Assembly: GCA_037381085.1 (NCBI GenBank)
Contig: JARRRD010000049.1
Coordinates: forward strand, 1 to 32,717
Reading direction: 5' to 3'
Origin: JARRRD01 sp037381085
Lineage (GTDB): Bacteria > Nitrospirota > Thermodesulfovibrionia > Thermodesulfovibrionales > UBA6898
DNA: 32,717 nucleotides
In this document: positions 15,664 through 23,426 of the stretch, piece after piece
How positions within the stretch are numbered: position 1 is the first letter of the stretch
Layout of the letters: each line of letters opens with the position of its first letter
The notes under the pieces: generated by a model
Told to the model about the DNA's origin: nothing
What the model saw: the letters and a program-made list of their open reading frames with translations, nothing else
The model's database searches: none
Position numbers and translations under genes: made by a program

Positions 15664-16374
15664 ATGGGGACGTCATCGCATGGAAGACTTGCCTCTTTGC
15701 TCCTGATAGGGCCGACCGGCGCCGGCAAGACACCCTTCGGCGATTACATCGAGAAAAACGGTATGGCGGGCAAGAGGTGCGTCCATTTCGATTTCGGCCA
15801 TCAGCTCAGGTCCATCGCGGGCGACGATCTTACCCCGTCCGGCCTCGATCGCGAAGAGCATGCCTTTATTAAAGAAGTTCTGACCGGGGGACTCCTCCTT
15901 GAAAACGAGCACTTCCACATCGCCGGGAAGATACTGGATTCCTTCGCCCGGAGCAGGGACTTCAGACGAGAGGATATTATGGTTTTGAACGGCCTTCCCC
16001 GTCACGAAGGACAGGCGACAGACATGGACGGCATCGTGGACATACAGAGTCTCATTGTTCTCGATTGCACACCTGAAGACGTCTACGAGAGGATCAGTAG
16101 GAATGCCGGCGGTGACAGGTCTTCAAGGGATGACGACGGGATTGAACTGGTGCGTAAAAAGCTGGAGATCTTCAGCAGCCGCACCGAACCTCTCATAGAA
16201 CACTACGCGAAAGCCGGCAGGGGGATCTTCAGGATTAAGGTGGGAGTTTCCTCGACTGCGGACGATCGGGTGCCTTTTCAGGTGCAGCCTTTTTCTCCGG
16301 AGCCATCTCCTTTGCCGGGGTCTGTTCCGCAGCCGGTGCCGGGGACATTTCCGCAGCCGGTGCCTGTTCAGTAG
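15664..16374 (+). CDS. adenylate-kinase-like P-loop kinase at the end of the thi operon
   Basis: The start is ATG 15664, 5 bp after the thiC stop; the frame extends upstream into thiC but the domain begins here. The product is about 236 aa. It has a Walker A GPTGAGKT near residues 16-23, an adenylate-kinase-like core (HFDFGHQLRSIA, then LNGLPRHEGQA in place of the usual DGFPRTLEQA), and a C-terminal ELVRKKLEIFSSRTEPLIEHYAKAGR that mirrors the RLEVY..T.PLI.YY pattern of adenylate kinases. The LID seems short and lacks zinc cysteines. It therefore probably phosphorylates a nucleotide-like monophosphate. Its place behind thiC under a TPP riboswitch suggests a thiamine-related substrate such as thiamine phosphate, as no thiL is visible; that is inference. 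The last 30-40 residues are Pro-rich and come from reading antisense through the lipoprotein gene, so they may be an accidental extension. Confidence 0.75.
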   Translation: MGTSSHGRLASLLLIGPTGAGKTPFGDYIEKNGMAGKRCVHFDFGHQLRSIAGDDLTPSGLDREEHAFIKEVLTGGLLLENEHFHIAGKILDSFARSRDFRREDIMVLNGLPRHEGQATDMDGIVDIQSLIVLDCTPEDVYERISRNAGGDRSSRDDDGIELVRKKLEIFSSRTEPLIEHYAKAGRGIFRIKVGVSSTADDRVPFQVQPFSPEPSPLPGSVPQPVPGTFPQPVPVQ

Positions 16375-16474
16375 TTGCCGGTGCCGGCGCCTCTTCCTTC
16401 TTCTTGCAGCCTACCAAGAGTGTAAAAGACAGAACTAGAAGCAGGCTGACCAATATGGCCAGGAATTTCTTCAT
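16235..16474 (-). CDS. small Ala/Pro/Glu-rich lipoprotein
   Basis: The 79-aa product starts at ATG 16474 (complement), with an excellent AAGGAGGTG ribosome site about 9 nt upstream. A signal peptide (MKKFLAILVSLLLVLSFTLL) is followed by the lipobox LVGC with Cys23, then KKKEE and a low-complexity tail of Ala, Pro, Glu and Lys (APATTEQAPAAEM, PAPAAEQTPAKEM, PEKKAAPEKAP). It should be lipid-anchored in the envelope; the disordered tail could span periplasm or bind peptidoglycan. Its 3' end overlaps the convergent kinase gene by 140 bp. I trust the N-terminal half more than the last 15 residues. A promoter-like pair lies upstream. Confidence 0.8.
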   Translation of the reverse strand: MKKFLAILVSLLLVLSFTLLVGCKKKEEAPAPATTEQAPAAEMSPAPAAEQTPAKEMAPEKKAAPEKAPDRPQSRKLPP

Positions 16475-16549
16475 TGTTGTACACACCTCCTTTCACTGTG
16501 GATTATGCAAATAGTCCTGAATTTCGACTTAGACAAATATAGTGCAAAT

Positions 16550-16576
16550 ATTATAACTTTATTTGCCGTCTGTCAA
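16550..16576 (-). promoter_or_regulatory. candidate promoter for the small lipoprotein
   Basis: On the minus strand TTGACA (16576-16571) and TATAAT (16555-16550) are both perfect, but the spacer is only 15 nt. The surrounding DNA is AT-rich and the predicted leader to the ATG is about 70 nt. The rest of the 296-bp gap up to thiD (16475-16770) shows only the thiD promoter and a weak hairpin near 16701-16720. Confidence 0.5.
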
Positions 16577-16735
16577 TAAAAAATTGAAACTCCAATTCTT
16601 TCGCCGGACCCTGCCTGAACTAGCATTAATCATGCCAACTCAGATAACCAGTAGAAAGCCTGTTTTCGCCCGGCGCTTTCCCTTTTGAGGAAAGACTTCT
16701 CCGGGTGAGGAAACCCCGGGGCTTGCCCTCAGCCC

Positions 16736-16765
16736 TTGTTTCTCTTTTTTCGGCGGGGTTATAAT
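16736..16765 (+). promoter_or_regulatory. candidate promoter for thiD with near-leaderless start
   Basis: TTGTTT (16736-16741) is spaced 18 nt from a perfect TATAAT (16760-16765). The thiD ATG begins at 16771, about where transcription should start, so the message may be leaderless. No thi-box is present here, so thiD would escape the riboswitch. Confidence 0.45.
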
Positions 16766-16770
16766 CATGG

Positions 16771-17532
16771 ATGAGACAGGCGTTGACGATTGCGGGGTCG
16801 GACCCGTCCGGCGGTGCGGGATTGCAGGCGGACCTCAAGGTGTTCCGCCGCTTTGGCCTATACGGTTTTTCCGCCGTAGCAGCACTCACTGCACAGAATG
16901 CCCGCGGGGTAAAGAGCGTTATGCCTGTGGCTGCCGGATATCTGAGGGACCAGCTCACTGTGCTCCTGTCGGAGTTCACGCCTCACTCCATGAAAACAGG
17001 CATGCTCTACAGCAAGGAAAATGTCGAGGCGGTTTTCAGAATAGTGAAGAAGTTTTCGCTCGGAAACCTCGTTGTCGACCCGGTTATCTTTTCATCGACG
17101 GGCAGGAGGCTGGCTGAAAGAGGCACACCCGAGGCAATCAGGAAGAGGCTGCTGCCGATATGTTACGTTGTGACCCCCAATATTTTCGAGGCGTCGGTGC
17201 TGAGCGGTATGCCCGTCAAAACGCTGAGCGACATGGAAGCCGCCGCGGTCCTGCTGAAGAAATGCGGTCCCGCCGGGGTCATAATAACGGGGGGGCATCT
17301 CGAAAAAGCGGCTGTTGATATACTGTATGATGGTGATTTCCATTATCTCAGAGGCAGGAAGCTGCCGGGCGAATTCCACGGCACAGGATGCGCCTTTTCA
17401 GCGGCCGTTGCCGCTCTGCTCGCACTCGGCCATAGCATGTTGGAAGCGGCCGTGATGGCCAAGAGATTTGTGAAAAGAGCGATAAGAAGATCTTTCGGTT
17501 CAGACACGGGGATGAAATTACTGGACATATGA
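16771..17532 (+). CDS. thiD: hydroxymethylpyrimidine (phosphate) kinase ThiD
   Basis: ThiD is a ribokinase-fold enzyme phosphorylating HMP and HMP phosphate to HMP pyrophosphate, the ThiE substrate. The 253-aa product shows QALTIAGSDPSGGAGLQADLK, YGFSAVAALTAQN, the MKTGML turn, LVVDPVIFSSTG, VVTPNIFEASVLSG, GVIITGGHLE and the anion-hole GEFHGTGCAFSAAVAA with the catalytic Asp replaced only in position by the usual GTGC context. Length is normal. An out-of-frame ATG at 16767 overlaps the start. It is separated from the riboswitch operon by the minus-strand lipoprotein and appears to have its own promoter. radA follows after 48 bp. Confidence 0.94.
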   Translation: MRQALTIAGSDPSGGAGLQADLKVFRRFGLYGFSAVAALTAQNARGVKSVMPVAAGYLRDQLTVLLSEFTPHSMKTGMLYSKENVEAVFRIVKKFSLGNLVVDPVIFSSTGRRLAERGTPEAIRKRLLPICYVVTPNIFEASVLSGMPVKTLSDMEAAAVLLKKCGPAGVIITGGHLEKAAVDILYDGDFHYLRGRKLPGEFHGTGCAFSAAVAALLALGHSMLEAAVMAKRFVKRAIRRSFGSDTGMKLLDI

Positions 17533-17580
17533 CCAACAGGGGAAGGGCCCCCCTCTTTTCCCGAGGGCGGTTGTAAACAG

Positions 17581-18897
17581 ATGTCGAAGGCGAACAAGAC
17601 CTTTTATCTGTGCCAGTCCTGTGGCTATTCAAGCGCGAAATGGCTCGGGAAATGCCCTGACTGCGGGAACTGGAACAGTTTTGCAGAAGAAAAATCCTTT
17701 GCCGGTCGGCGGGAGGGGGATTTCCGCCTTCCCTCTTCCAAGACGGAGCCGGTTGCCCTTAATGTTATCCACGGCAGCTCGGAAGACAGGGTACCGACGG
17801 GATTGGGGGTAGGAGGGGACCCCGGTATAGGCAAGTCGACGCTTCTTCTTCAGGCGTTTTCCGGTCTGGCCAGGAAATCCGGCAGACTGCTCTATGTGTC
17901 CGGTGAGGAGTCCGCGCAGCAGATAAAGATGAGGGCCGACAGGTTGTCGGTCAATTCGGAGGCCATCTACCTGCTGGCGGAGACTTCACTGGAAGGGATA
18001 CTGGAAGCGGCCGGCGGACTGACGCCCGGTGCCATGGTGGTGGATTCCGTCCAGACGGTCTTTACCCCGGAAATACTTTCCGCCCCCGGTTCGGTGGGGC
18101 AGGTCAGGGAATGCGCCGCCAGATTGATGATGTTTGCGAAACATTCCGGCATACCGGTATTCATCGTGGGACATGTCACGAAGGAAGGCGCCATTGCCGG
18201 CCCGCGGGTGCTGGAACATATCGTCGATACGGTCCTGTATTTTGAGGGCGACAGGGGACACACTTACAGGGTCCTGAGGACGATAAAGAACCGTTTCGGT
18301 TCGACAAACGAGATCGGGATTTTCGAGATGTCCGACTCGGGGCTCAGAGAAGTAGACAATCCCTCCGAGCTTTTTCTGTCGGAGCGGCCGGGAAATGTCC
18401 CCGGCTCCACGGTCGTTGCGAGCATCGAAGGCACGCGTCCCCTCATGATCGAGATGCAGGCCCTCGTTTCACAGTCGAACTTCGGCATGCCCAGAAGAAC
18501 GGCGATCGGAGTGGACTTAAACAGGGTCAACCTGCTCATTGCCGTGCTTGAGAAGAGGGCGGGAATGCACCTGGGGGGGATGGACGTGTTTCTGAATGTC
18601 GTGGGCGGCCTGAAGATCCCCGAGCCGGCCGTGGACCTCGGCATAATCGGCACCTTGTCGTCATCTTTCAGGGACCTCCCTATTCCGGCGGACACCTTCG
18701 TATTCGGCGAGGTGGGTCTTTCGGGTGAGATAAGAGGGGTCGCCCAGGCCGAAGCGAGACTCAGGGAGGCGTCGAAGATCGGCTTCAGGAAGGCGGTAAT
18801 TCCCGCCGGTAACGCCCAAAAGATCGGGAACAAACAGGGTCTGGAACTGGTGGGGGTGGCAGATGTGGAAGAATGTCTTGAAGCTCTTCTTGGCTAG
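17581..18897 (+). CDS. radA: DNA repair protein RadA, with an apparent in-frame deletion before Walker A
   Basis: RadA (Sms) is a RecA/Lon-like ATPase and helicase that helps process recombination intermediates. The 438-aa product has the N-terminal zinc finger (C11, C14, C25, C28), Walker A GGDPGIGKST, the LYVSGEES stretch, the RadA-specific KNRFGSTNEIGIFEM motif, and a C-terminal Lon-protease-like domain (IEMQALVSQSNFG to VFGEVGLSGEIRGV). The oddity is at residues about 74-79. Family members read TG(I/L)xELDRVLGGGxVPGSxxLxGGDPGIGKST, but here TGLG runs straight into VGGDPGIGKST. About 17-19 residues are absent, including the strand leading into the P-loop, with no frame change, at about 17806-17817. 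The protein may be inactive, or the read may be wrong. The stop lies inside the following lipoprotein gene. Confidence 0.9.
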   Translation: MSKANKTFYLCQSCGYSSAKWLGKCPDCGNWNSFAEEKSFAGRREGDFRLPSSKTEPVALNVIHGSSEDRVPTGLGVGGDPGIGKSTLLLQAFSGLARKSGRLLYVSGEESAQQIKMRADRLSVNSEAIYLLAETSLEGILEAAGGLTPGAMVVDSVQTVFTPEILSAPGSVGQVRECAARLMMFAKHSGIPVFIVGHVTKEGAIAGPRVLEHIVDTVLYFEGDRGHTYRVLRTIKNRFGSTNEIGIFEMSDSGLREVDNPSELFLSERPGNVPGSTVVASIEGTRPLMIEMQALVSQSNFGMPRRTAIGVDLNRVNLLIAVLEKRAGMHLGGMDVFLNVVGGLKIPEPAVDLGIIGTLSSSFRDLPIPADTFVFGEVGLSGEIRGVAQAEARLREASKIGFRKAVIPAGNAQKIGNKQGLELVGVADVEECLEALLG

Positions 18898-19573
18898 CAT
18901 TTTCCTTCTGGTCTCGTGCGCGCCGGTGAAGGTGCAAATGCCCTCTTATGAGGGGAAGACCTTCCGGCAGGTCCTCTCCGGTATGAAGAATGTTTCCGGT
19001 GTTGAAACGAGATTTTCGATAGTCTCTCTCAGAGACGGAAGGGAGAGAAAGGGTGATGCGGCCCTGGACCTTGCACAAAACGGCGACATGAGCCTGCGAG
19101 TCTATTCTCTCGGTTTTCTTGCGATGGATCTGTCATCCAGGAACGGGAATGTGAAAAGCTCTCGCCCCATTGCTCCGGGCAGGTATCTTCTTCTCACGAG
19201 GGGGTTGAGGGCCTGTTTCTTCTGGTGGGACATGAAGGATAACACGCTGGCCGCACTTGGCGGGCGTTATATCCTTTCTGATGCATGGCGGACGGTATGG
19301 GTCGACAAGAGTACATTCCTGCCGGTGAGGCAGAAAGTCCATCTTGCTGACGGCAGGGAGATCGACATACGGTACGACCGTCCCAGGAGAAACGGCGATG
19401 TCTGGTTTCAGTCACGCATCAGGATAGAATATAACGGCTATTCGCTGACGCTCTCCGTCAGCCACATGTCATTCCAGAGATCTTCCCATCACAGGCTGTC
19501 ATCTGAAGGAGAAGAAGAGAAACGGAACGACAGACAGGGAACGGCAGTCAGTCCTCCAGCCCCAGGTCAATAG
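18863..19573 (+). CDS. LolB-like outer-membrane lipoprotein
   Basis: This 236-aa protein starts at ATG 18863 inside the end of radA (35-bp overlap). It has a lipoprotein signal peptide with lipobox LVSC and Cys19. After it come RQVLSGMKNVSGVETRFSIVSLRDGRERKGDAALDL and MSLRVYSLGFLAMDL, a beta-strand pattern like the LolB/DUF4292 half-barrel fold. Such proteins insert lipoproteins into the outer membrane or bind lipids; identity is too low by eye to choose. The last 30 residues are charged and low in structure. The stop (19571-19573) overlaps the end of the convergent ATPase gene by 26 bp. Confidence 0.72.
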   Translation: MWKNVLKLFLASIFLLVSCAPVKVQMPSYEGKTFRQVLSGMKNVSGVETRFSIVSLRDGRERKGDAALDLAQNGDMSLRVYSLGFLAMDLSSRNGNVKSSRPIAPGRYLLLTRGLRACFFWWDMKDNTLAALGGRYILSDAWRTVWVDKSTFLPVRQKVHLADGREIDIRYDRPRRNGDVWFQSRIRIEYNGYSLTLSVSHMSFQRSSHHRLSSEGEEEKRNDRQGTAVSPPAPGQ

Positions 19574-20247
19574 CTACGTTTTTTATTACGTCGCCGTCAA
19601 TGACGGGCTTCTTCAGCAGAAACCCCTCCAGAAGGGCATTGTCGCAGATAGTATTTATGAGTCGCGGGCTGCCTTGCGAGAATTGATATATCCGGCTTAT
19701 TGCAGGCTCGGCGAATACAAGCCGTTCGCCCCCTGCCACCTTAAGTCTGTGCCTGATATAATCGCGTGTATTGTCTTCCGAGAAGGCCTGCAGCCTTATT
19801 CTTACCGCAACCCTCTGCTTTAGAGGCTCGTCCAGAGAGAGCACCCGGTCGAGTTCAGGAAGTCCGAAGAATACAAAGTTGACCATTTTGCCCCCGGGAC
19901 TCTCCATGTTGAGCAACCCCCTGAACTCTTCCATAATCTCCCTGCATCACCCCCAGCTGTATCGAAAACTTCTTGAGGAGCCAATCGGAACTGACCGAGG
20001 AGTGGATGATTACGAGCAATGCCGCCTCGTAGTTTTCTTCATCGAGCTCTTCCAGCAGTCTCCTGGCCAGGGTGGTCTTCCCCGCACCTATATTGCCGAT
20101 TACAACAGCGAGACCTTTCTTGGAATCTACGGCGTATTTTAATTTCGTGATGGCCTCCGACTGCTGCGGGTTGTCATAAAAAAATCTGCTTTCCACCACG
20201 TTGGAAAAGGGGTGCTCGGCCAGTTGATAATATTCGAGGTAGTCCAT
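19548..20247 (-). pseudogene. ExeA/GspA-type AAA ATPase, broken by an internal deletion removing Walker B
   Basis: The start at 20247 (MDYLEYYQLAEHPFSN) is followed by SRFFYDNPQQSEAITKLKYAV and Walker A GNIGAGKTTLARRLL, as in ExeA/GspA-family ATPases that act with type II secretion or peptidoglycan remodelling. This frame leaves family sequence after KKFSIQLGV and stops at 19855. Another frame picks up with EIMEEFRGLLNMESPGGKMV, FVFFGLPELDRVL, LKQRVAVRIRLQAFSEDNT, YIRHRLKVAGG and QGSPRLINTICDNALLEG, ending at 19548. The joint is at about 19930-19950. About 45 residues expected between, including the Walker B VxxIDEAQ, are gone and the frame is shifted. As written it cannot hydrolyse ATP. The start overlaps the TPR gene stop (TGATG), so both belong to one minus-strand operon. 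Confidence 0.8.
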
Positions 20248-22528
20248 CAGAGATATGACACCCTGTTCTTTTTCTCTTTCGGCTTCTTTTCGTCCTGTTC
20301 GCCGAGCCTGGTCTTGATATCATTTATCCTGCTGGAAACATTCCGGAACCCGGCGTTCCAGCCGTAGACCTCCGTATATAAGGAGAGCGCTTCTTCCAAC
20401 TGACCGTTTTTTTCATAGGCCGCGGCGAGATCGTATTTAACCGGCCAGTAGGATTCATCCTCCTGGGTGATGGAACTCATAATGTTCTGCAATGTCTCGA
20501 TCGCCAGAGAATAAAGGGACTTTTCCACGTAGCAGACGCCGAGCATCGTAGACGACTGTACAAAGCGCTTCGAGTCGTTTCTGGATATCTGGAATTCTTT
20601 TATCGCGTCGTCTACGAGACCCATTTCCTTGTAAGCTATCCCGAGGTTATAATGAGTTTCGAAATCGTCCTCTTCAAGCTCATTTGCGAGTCCCTTCTTG
20701 AACTCCTCAAAGATGTCCATCACGTCGTCATCGAGAGTGGGCTCCGGCACTTCCTGGGCGTCTACAAGGTCCTGATCTGTGATGGCCAGATCTTCGTATT
20801 CGGCATTATCAGCTTCATGCCCCTCCTCCTTAACGGCAGTTCCGTCGCCGGATCGTCCGGGAAAAGGCCGGCCATTTTTTTGAGAATGGTCTCCGCTTCG
20901 CCGGTGAGGCCCTGACTGGCGTAAAAATCGGCTTCAGCGATCTCTTCCTCGTAGTCCTCTATGGATGCCCCTTCCGCAGAAGCGACCGATTCCTCCTCGC
21001 CGGTCCCGGGCTCCTCCTGCAATGTCCCGGGGGCTGCGCCCGTCAGCCTGTCCGCCAGCCTCGGGTCTTCAGGGTAAATGTCAAAGGCTTCGTCCATCAT
21101 TTCGTCGGCTTTTTCAGTTTCTTTCAGCCGCTTGTAAAGTTCATGGAGGATAAGGCACTCGGTGACGGCGAGTTCCCGGTCCCCCGTGTCTTTATAGAGG
21201 CTCTTCAGCCTGATATGGAGGTCTATGTTCTGAGGATCGACCGGTTTGAGACCTTCAAGCAGTTTTATCGCCTCACCGAGCAGGCCGTACCGGAAAAAGG
21301 TGTCAGCCTCCTTGAAAATCTCCTCAGGCGTCTTTCCCTCCAGGGACGGCTGCCCGGGAATTTCCTCTTCAGGTTCCTTCCTGAGGGAAGAAATCGTCTC
21401 CTTCAGTTCCGCATCCTCCGGACTTATCTGCAGTGCATCTTCATAAGAGCTCAACGCTTCCTCGGTCATGTCCCTGTCTTTAAGGGCATCACCGAGACGG
21501 ACAAGCTCGTCATGGACCCTTTCGTCTTCTCCAGTCTGCCTGTAGAGCGATACAAGTTTTCTGCCGGTTTCAATGGGATCGATTTCCCTAAAGTCTCCCA
21601 GCAGTCTCGCCGCCTCATCATTCTTGTTTTCGACTATCAGGTTGTCAATTACGGGAAGGTATTCCTCCCATGCCTTTTCTTTCATGCCTTTCCTTACGTA
21701 AGTCTCCCCGAGAAGGCGCTTTGCGCCCAGATGTCCGGAATTTATGTCCAGAACTTTCCTGCAGCCCTCCTCTGCCTCGTCCGGGAGGCCGGCCTTCAGG
21801 CAAAGCTCCGCTCTCCTGTAAAGCACATCGGTGTCCTCGTGAAAGAGCACAGCAGCCTCCCTTATCTGCTCAACGGCCTTTTCAAGCTCTTCCCACTGTT
21901 CGTAGAGATAGCTGATGCCCAATACCGCTCCTTTATTCAGGGGCTGGATGTCCAGGGCCTTTTGAAAGTAATCCAGCGCTTTCTGGAAATCACCCTGTTC
22001 ATCATACGCCCCGGCAATAAATATGTATTCTTTCGCTGCAGAGGGAGTGAAGCCCTCCCTCAGGAAGATCTCCGCGACCTTATTGCGTAAGGGGATGTTC
22101 GACGGCGAAAGGGAAAGTATCTTTTCATATATGTCCAGAATTCTGTCTTTTTTACCCTCCTTGGAGAGGGCGTCGGCTGCGGCGAGATAGTACTTTATCG
22201 CATCGGTCGTAAGCCCTTTTTCCTCACTCAGCTGTCCGAGGGCGAAAAGGGCCTCGTTGTCGTGAGGGTCGATGTTCAGGACCTTCTTATACAGGGCCAG
22301 GGCCTTCAGCGAGAAACCTTCGGTTCTGAAAAAACTTGCGGACTTATGGAAGGACTCCACGGCGGCCTTCCTGTTGCCCTTCTTAATATGGAGGTCCCCG
22401 ATCATATTAAAGGCATTACCGTCAGGAGACTCCGCGACCAGCTTCTCCCACTCCGCAATAGCCTTGTCGATCTGCCCTTTGGCAAGGTATTTCTGGGCTT
22501 CTTTCATTACAGATGTCTTATCAGCCAT
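20247..22528 (-). pseudogene. long tetratricopeptide-repeat protein with a single frameshift
   Basis: The first frame (22528 to about 20840) encodes many TPR units from the start: MKEAQKYLAKGQIDKAIAEW, GNRKAAVESFHKSASFF, SLKALALYKKVLNIDP, QGDFQKALDYFQKALDIQP, and on to GLTGEAETILKKMAGLFPDDPATE. It then enters unrelated sequence and stops at 20762. The second frame continues smoothly from about 20840 (TAVKEEGHEADNAEYEDL) into ANELEEDDFETHYNLGIAYKEMGLVDDAIKEF, ending VSYL at 20247. One added base in the AA of ACGGAACTG (minus strand, near 20840) would join them into about 760 residues. No signal peptide is seen, so it is probably a cytoplasmic scaffold. It shares an operon with the ExeA-like ATPase, as in gliding or type-IV-pilus-related loci, but its exact role is unknown. 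It may be intact in the living genome if the indel is a sequencing error. Confidence 0.75.
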
Positions 22529-22544
22529 TGTTTACCCCAAAAAT

Positions 22545-22574
22545 ATTATCCTACAGGAGCACGTGCGATGTCAA
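22545..22574 (-). promoter_or_regulatory. promoter for the TPR/ExeA-like operon
   Basis: On the minus strand a perfect TTGACA (22574-22569) is followed after 18 nt by GATAAT (22550-22545). Transcription would begin near 22538, about 10 nt from the ATG at 22528, leaving a very short leader with a GGGG stretch as possible ribosome site. Confidence 0.55.
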
Positions 22575-22638
22575 AAATGCTATTAATGAAACAGAAAACA
22601 TGGAGTTCCCGGCATCCCCCAGACGCTGCTGCGGCAGT

Positions 22639-22668
22639 TTGACACTCTCCAAGGTTTTATGCTTTAAT
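22639..22668 (+). promoter_or_regulatory. promoter for the pyrimidine operon
   Basis: TTGACA (22639-22644) and TTTAAT (22663-22668) are spaced 18 nt. The predicted start near 22675 leaves a leader of about 225 nt before pyrR, long enough for attenuation. It is divergent from the TPR-operon promoter 65 bp away. Confidence 0.5.
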
Positions 22669-22901
22669 AATGCCGCCTTTAAGAATAACCCGGCGAGGTT
22701 AAAAAGGTAAAGGAGTCAGCGTGCGCTGCAAGCATAACGGACCTTCATCAAACCTCCAATCCTGCCGCAGGGAAAGTTTTTCCGTTTTTCAATATTGTCT
22801 GGAAGCTGTTGAAAGAACGTCGGGGTTGAGTGAGCCGGGTGCCGACGATGCAGTTACGGTCTCGCGTCTTCCCTTTCATCCCGATGGAGGTGCGTCTTAG
22901 G
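22669..22901 (+). promoter_or_regulatory. pyr operon leader, possible attenuator
   Basis: The 373-bp gap 22529-22901 holds the two divergent promoters and this leader. Within it, near 22762-22795, a CCTG/CAGG hairpin and a weak GGAAA/TTTCC hairpin are followed by GTTTTT. That is terminator-like, but the stems are only 4-5 bp. I do not see a clear PyrR-binding consensus. As the operon's first gene is pyrR, an RNA-based attenuator would make sense; the sequence supports it only weakly. Confidence 0.25.
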
Positions 22902-23426
22902 TTGGCCAAGAAACTTCTTGACAAGAAAGATATCGACAGGATGATCACGAGGATGACACACGAGATCATAGAGAGGAACAAAGGGACCAGGTCCCTCTGT
23001 CTCGTGGGCATCCAGCGGGGAGGGGTTTACCTGGCACGGAGGCTTTCGGCACAGCTGAAGGAGATAGACAAAAAGAATGTGCCGGTGGGCACGCTGGATA
23101 TAGCCTTGTACCGCGACGACATAAACGTAAGAAAAGAGCAGCCCGTGGTGAGGAGGACCGAGCTGAACTGTGCCGTCGACAATGAGAAGGTTGTGCTTGT
23201 GGACGACGTCCTCTTTACGGGGAGATCAATCCGTGCGGCGATGGATGCGATTATGGATTTCGGAAGGCCGGCGGCGATACAACTGGCCGTTCTTGTTGAC
23301 AGGGGGCACAGGGAGCTTCCGATCAAGGCCGACTTTGTCGGGAAAAATATTCCCACTTCGTTGAGTGAGACGGTTAGAGTACAGTTCGAGGAAGAGGGCG
23401 GTGAGGACAGGGTGATCCTAGAATGA
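22902..23426 (+). CDS. pyrR: PyrR, pyr operon attenuator / uracil phosphoribosyltransferase
   Basis: PyrR is a PRTase-fold protein that binds UMP/UTP and pyr mRNA leaders, and often has weak uracil phosphoribosyltransferase activity. The frame is open from 22830. I place the start at TTG 22902 (AKKLLDKKDIDRMITRMTHEIIERNKG), which gives about 174 aa, near the usual 178-181; ATG 22884 is an alternative. GGAGGTG lies 11 nt before the TTG. Motifs are LVGIQRGGVYLARRL, VGTLDIALYRDD, the PRPP loop VVLVDDVLFTGRSIRAAMDAI, LAVLVDRGHRELPIKADFVGKNIPTS and the C-terminal EEEGGEDRVILE. The stop overlaps pyrB (ATGA at 23423). Confidence 0.93.
   Translation: MAKKLLDKKDIDRMITRMTHEIIERNKGTRSLCLVGIQRGGVYLARRLSAQLKEIDKKNVPVGTLDIALYRDDINVRKEQPVVRRTELNCAVDNEKVVLVDDVLFTGRSIRAAMDAIMDFGRPAAIQLAVLVDRGHRELPIKADFVGKNIPTSLSETVRVQFEEEGGEDRVILE

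Noticed and set aside
16375..16770. Second TPP riboswitch before thiD
   Set aside because: No CTGAGA or TTGAACCTGAT core is present.
21143..22090. Plus-strand open frame of 315 aa opposite the TPR gene
   Set aside because: It is the antisense of well-formed TPR repeats; no ribosome site, no domain-like motif, and its composition mirrors TPR codons.
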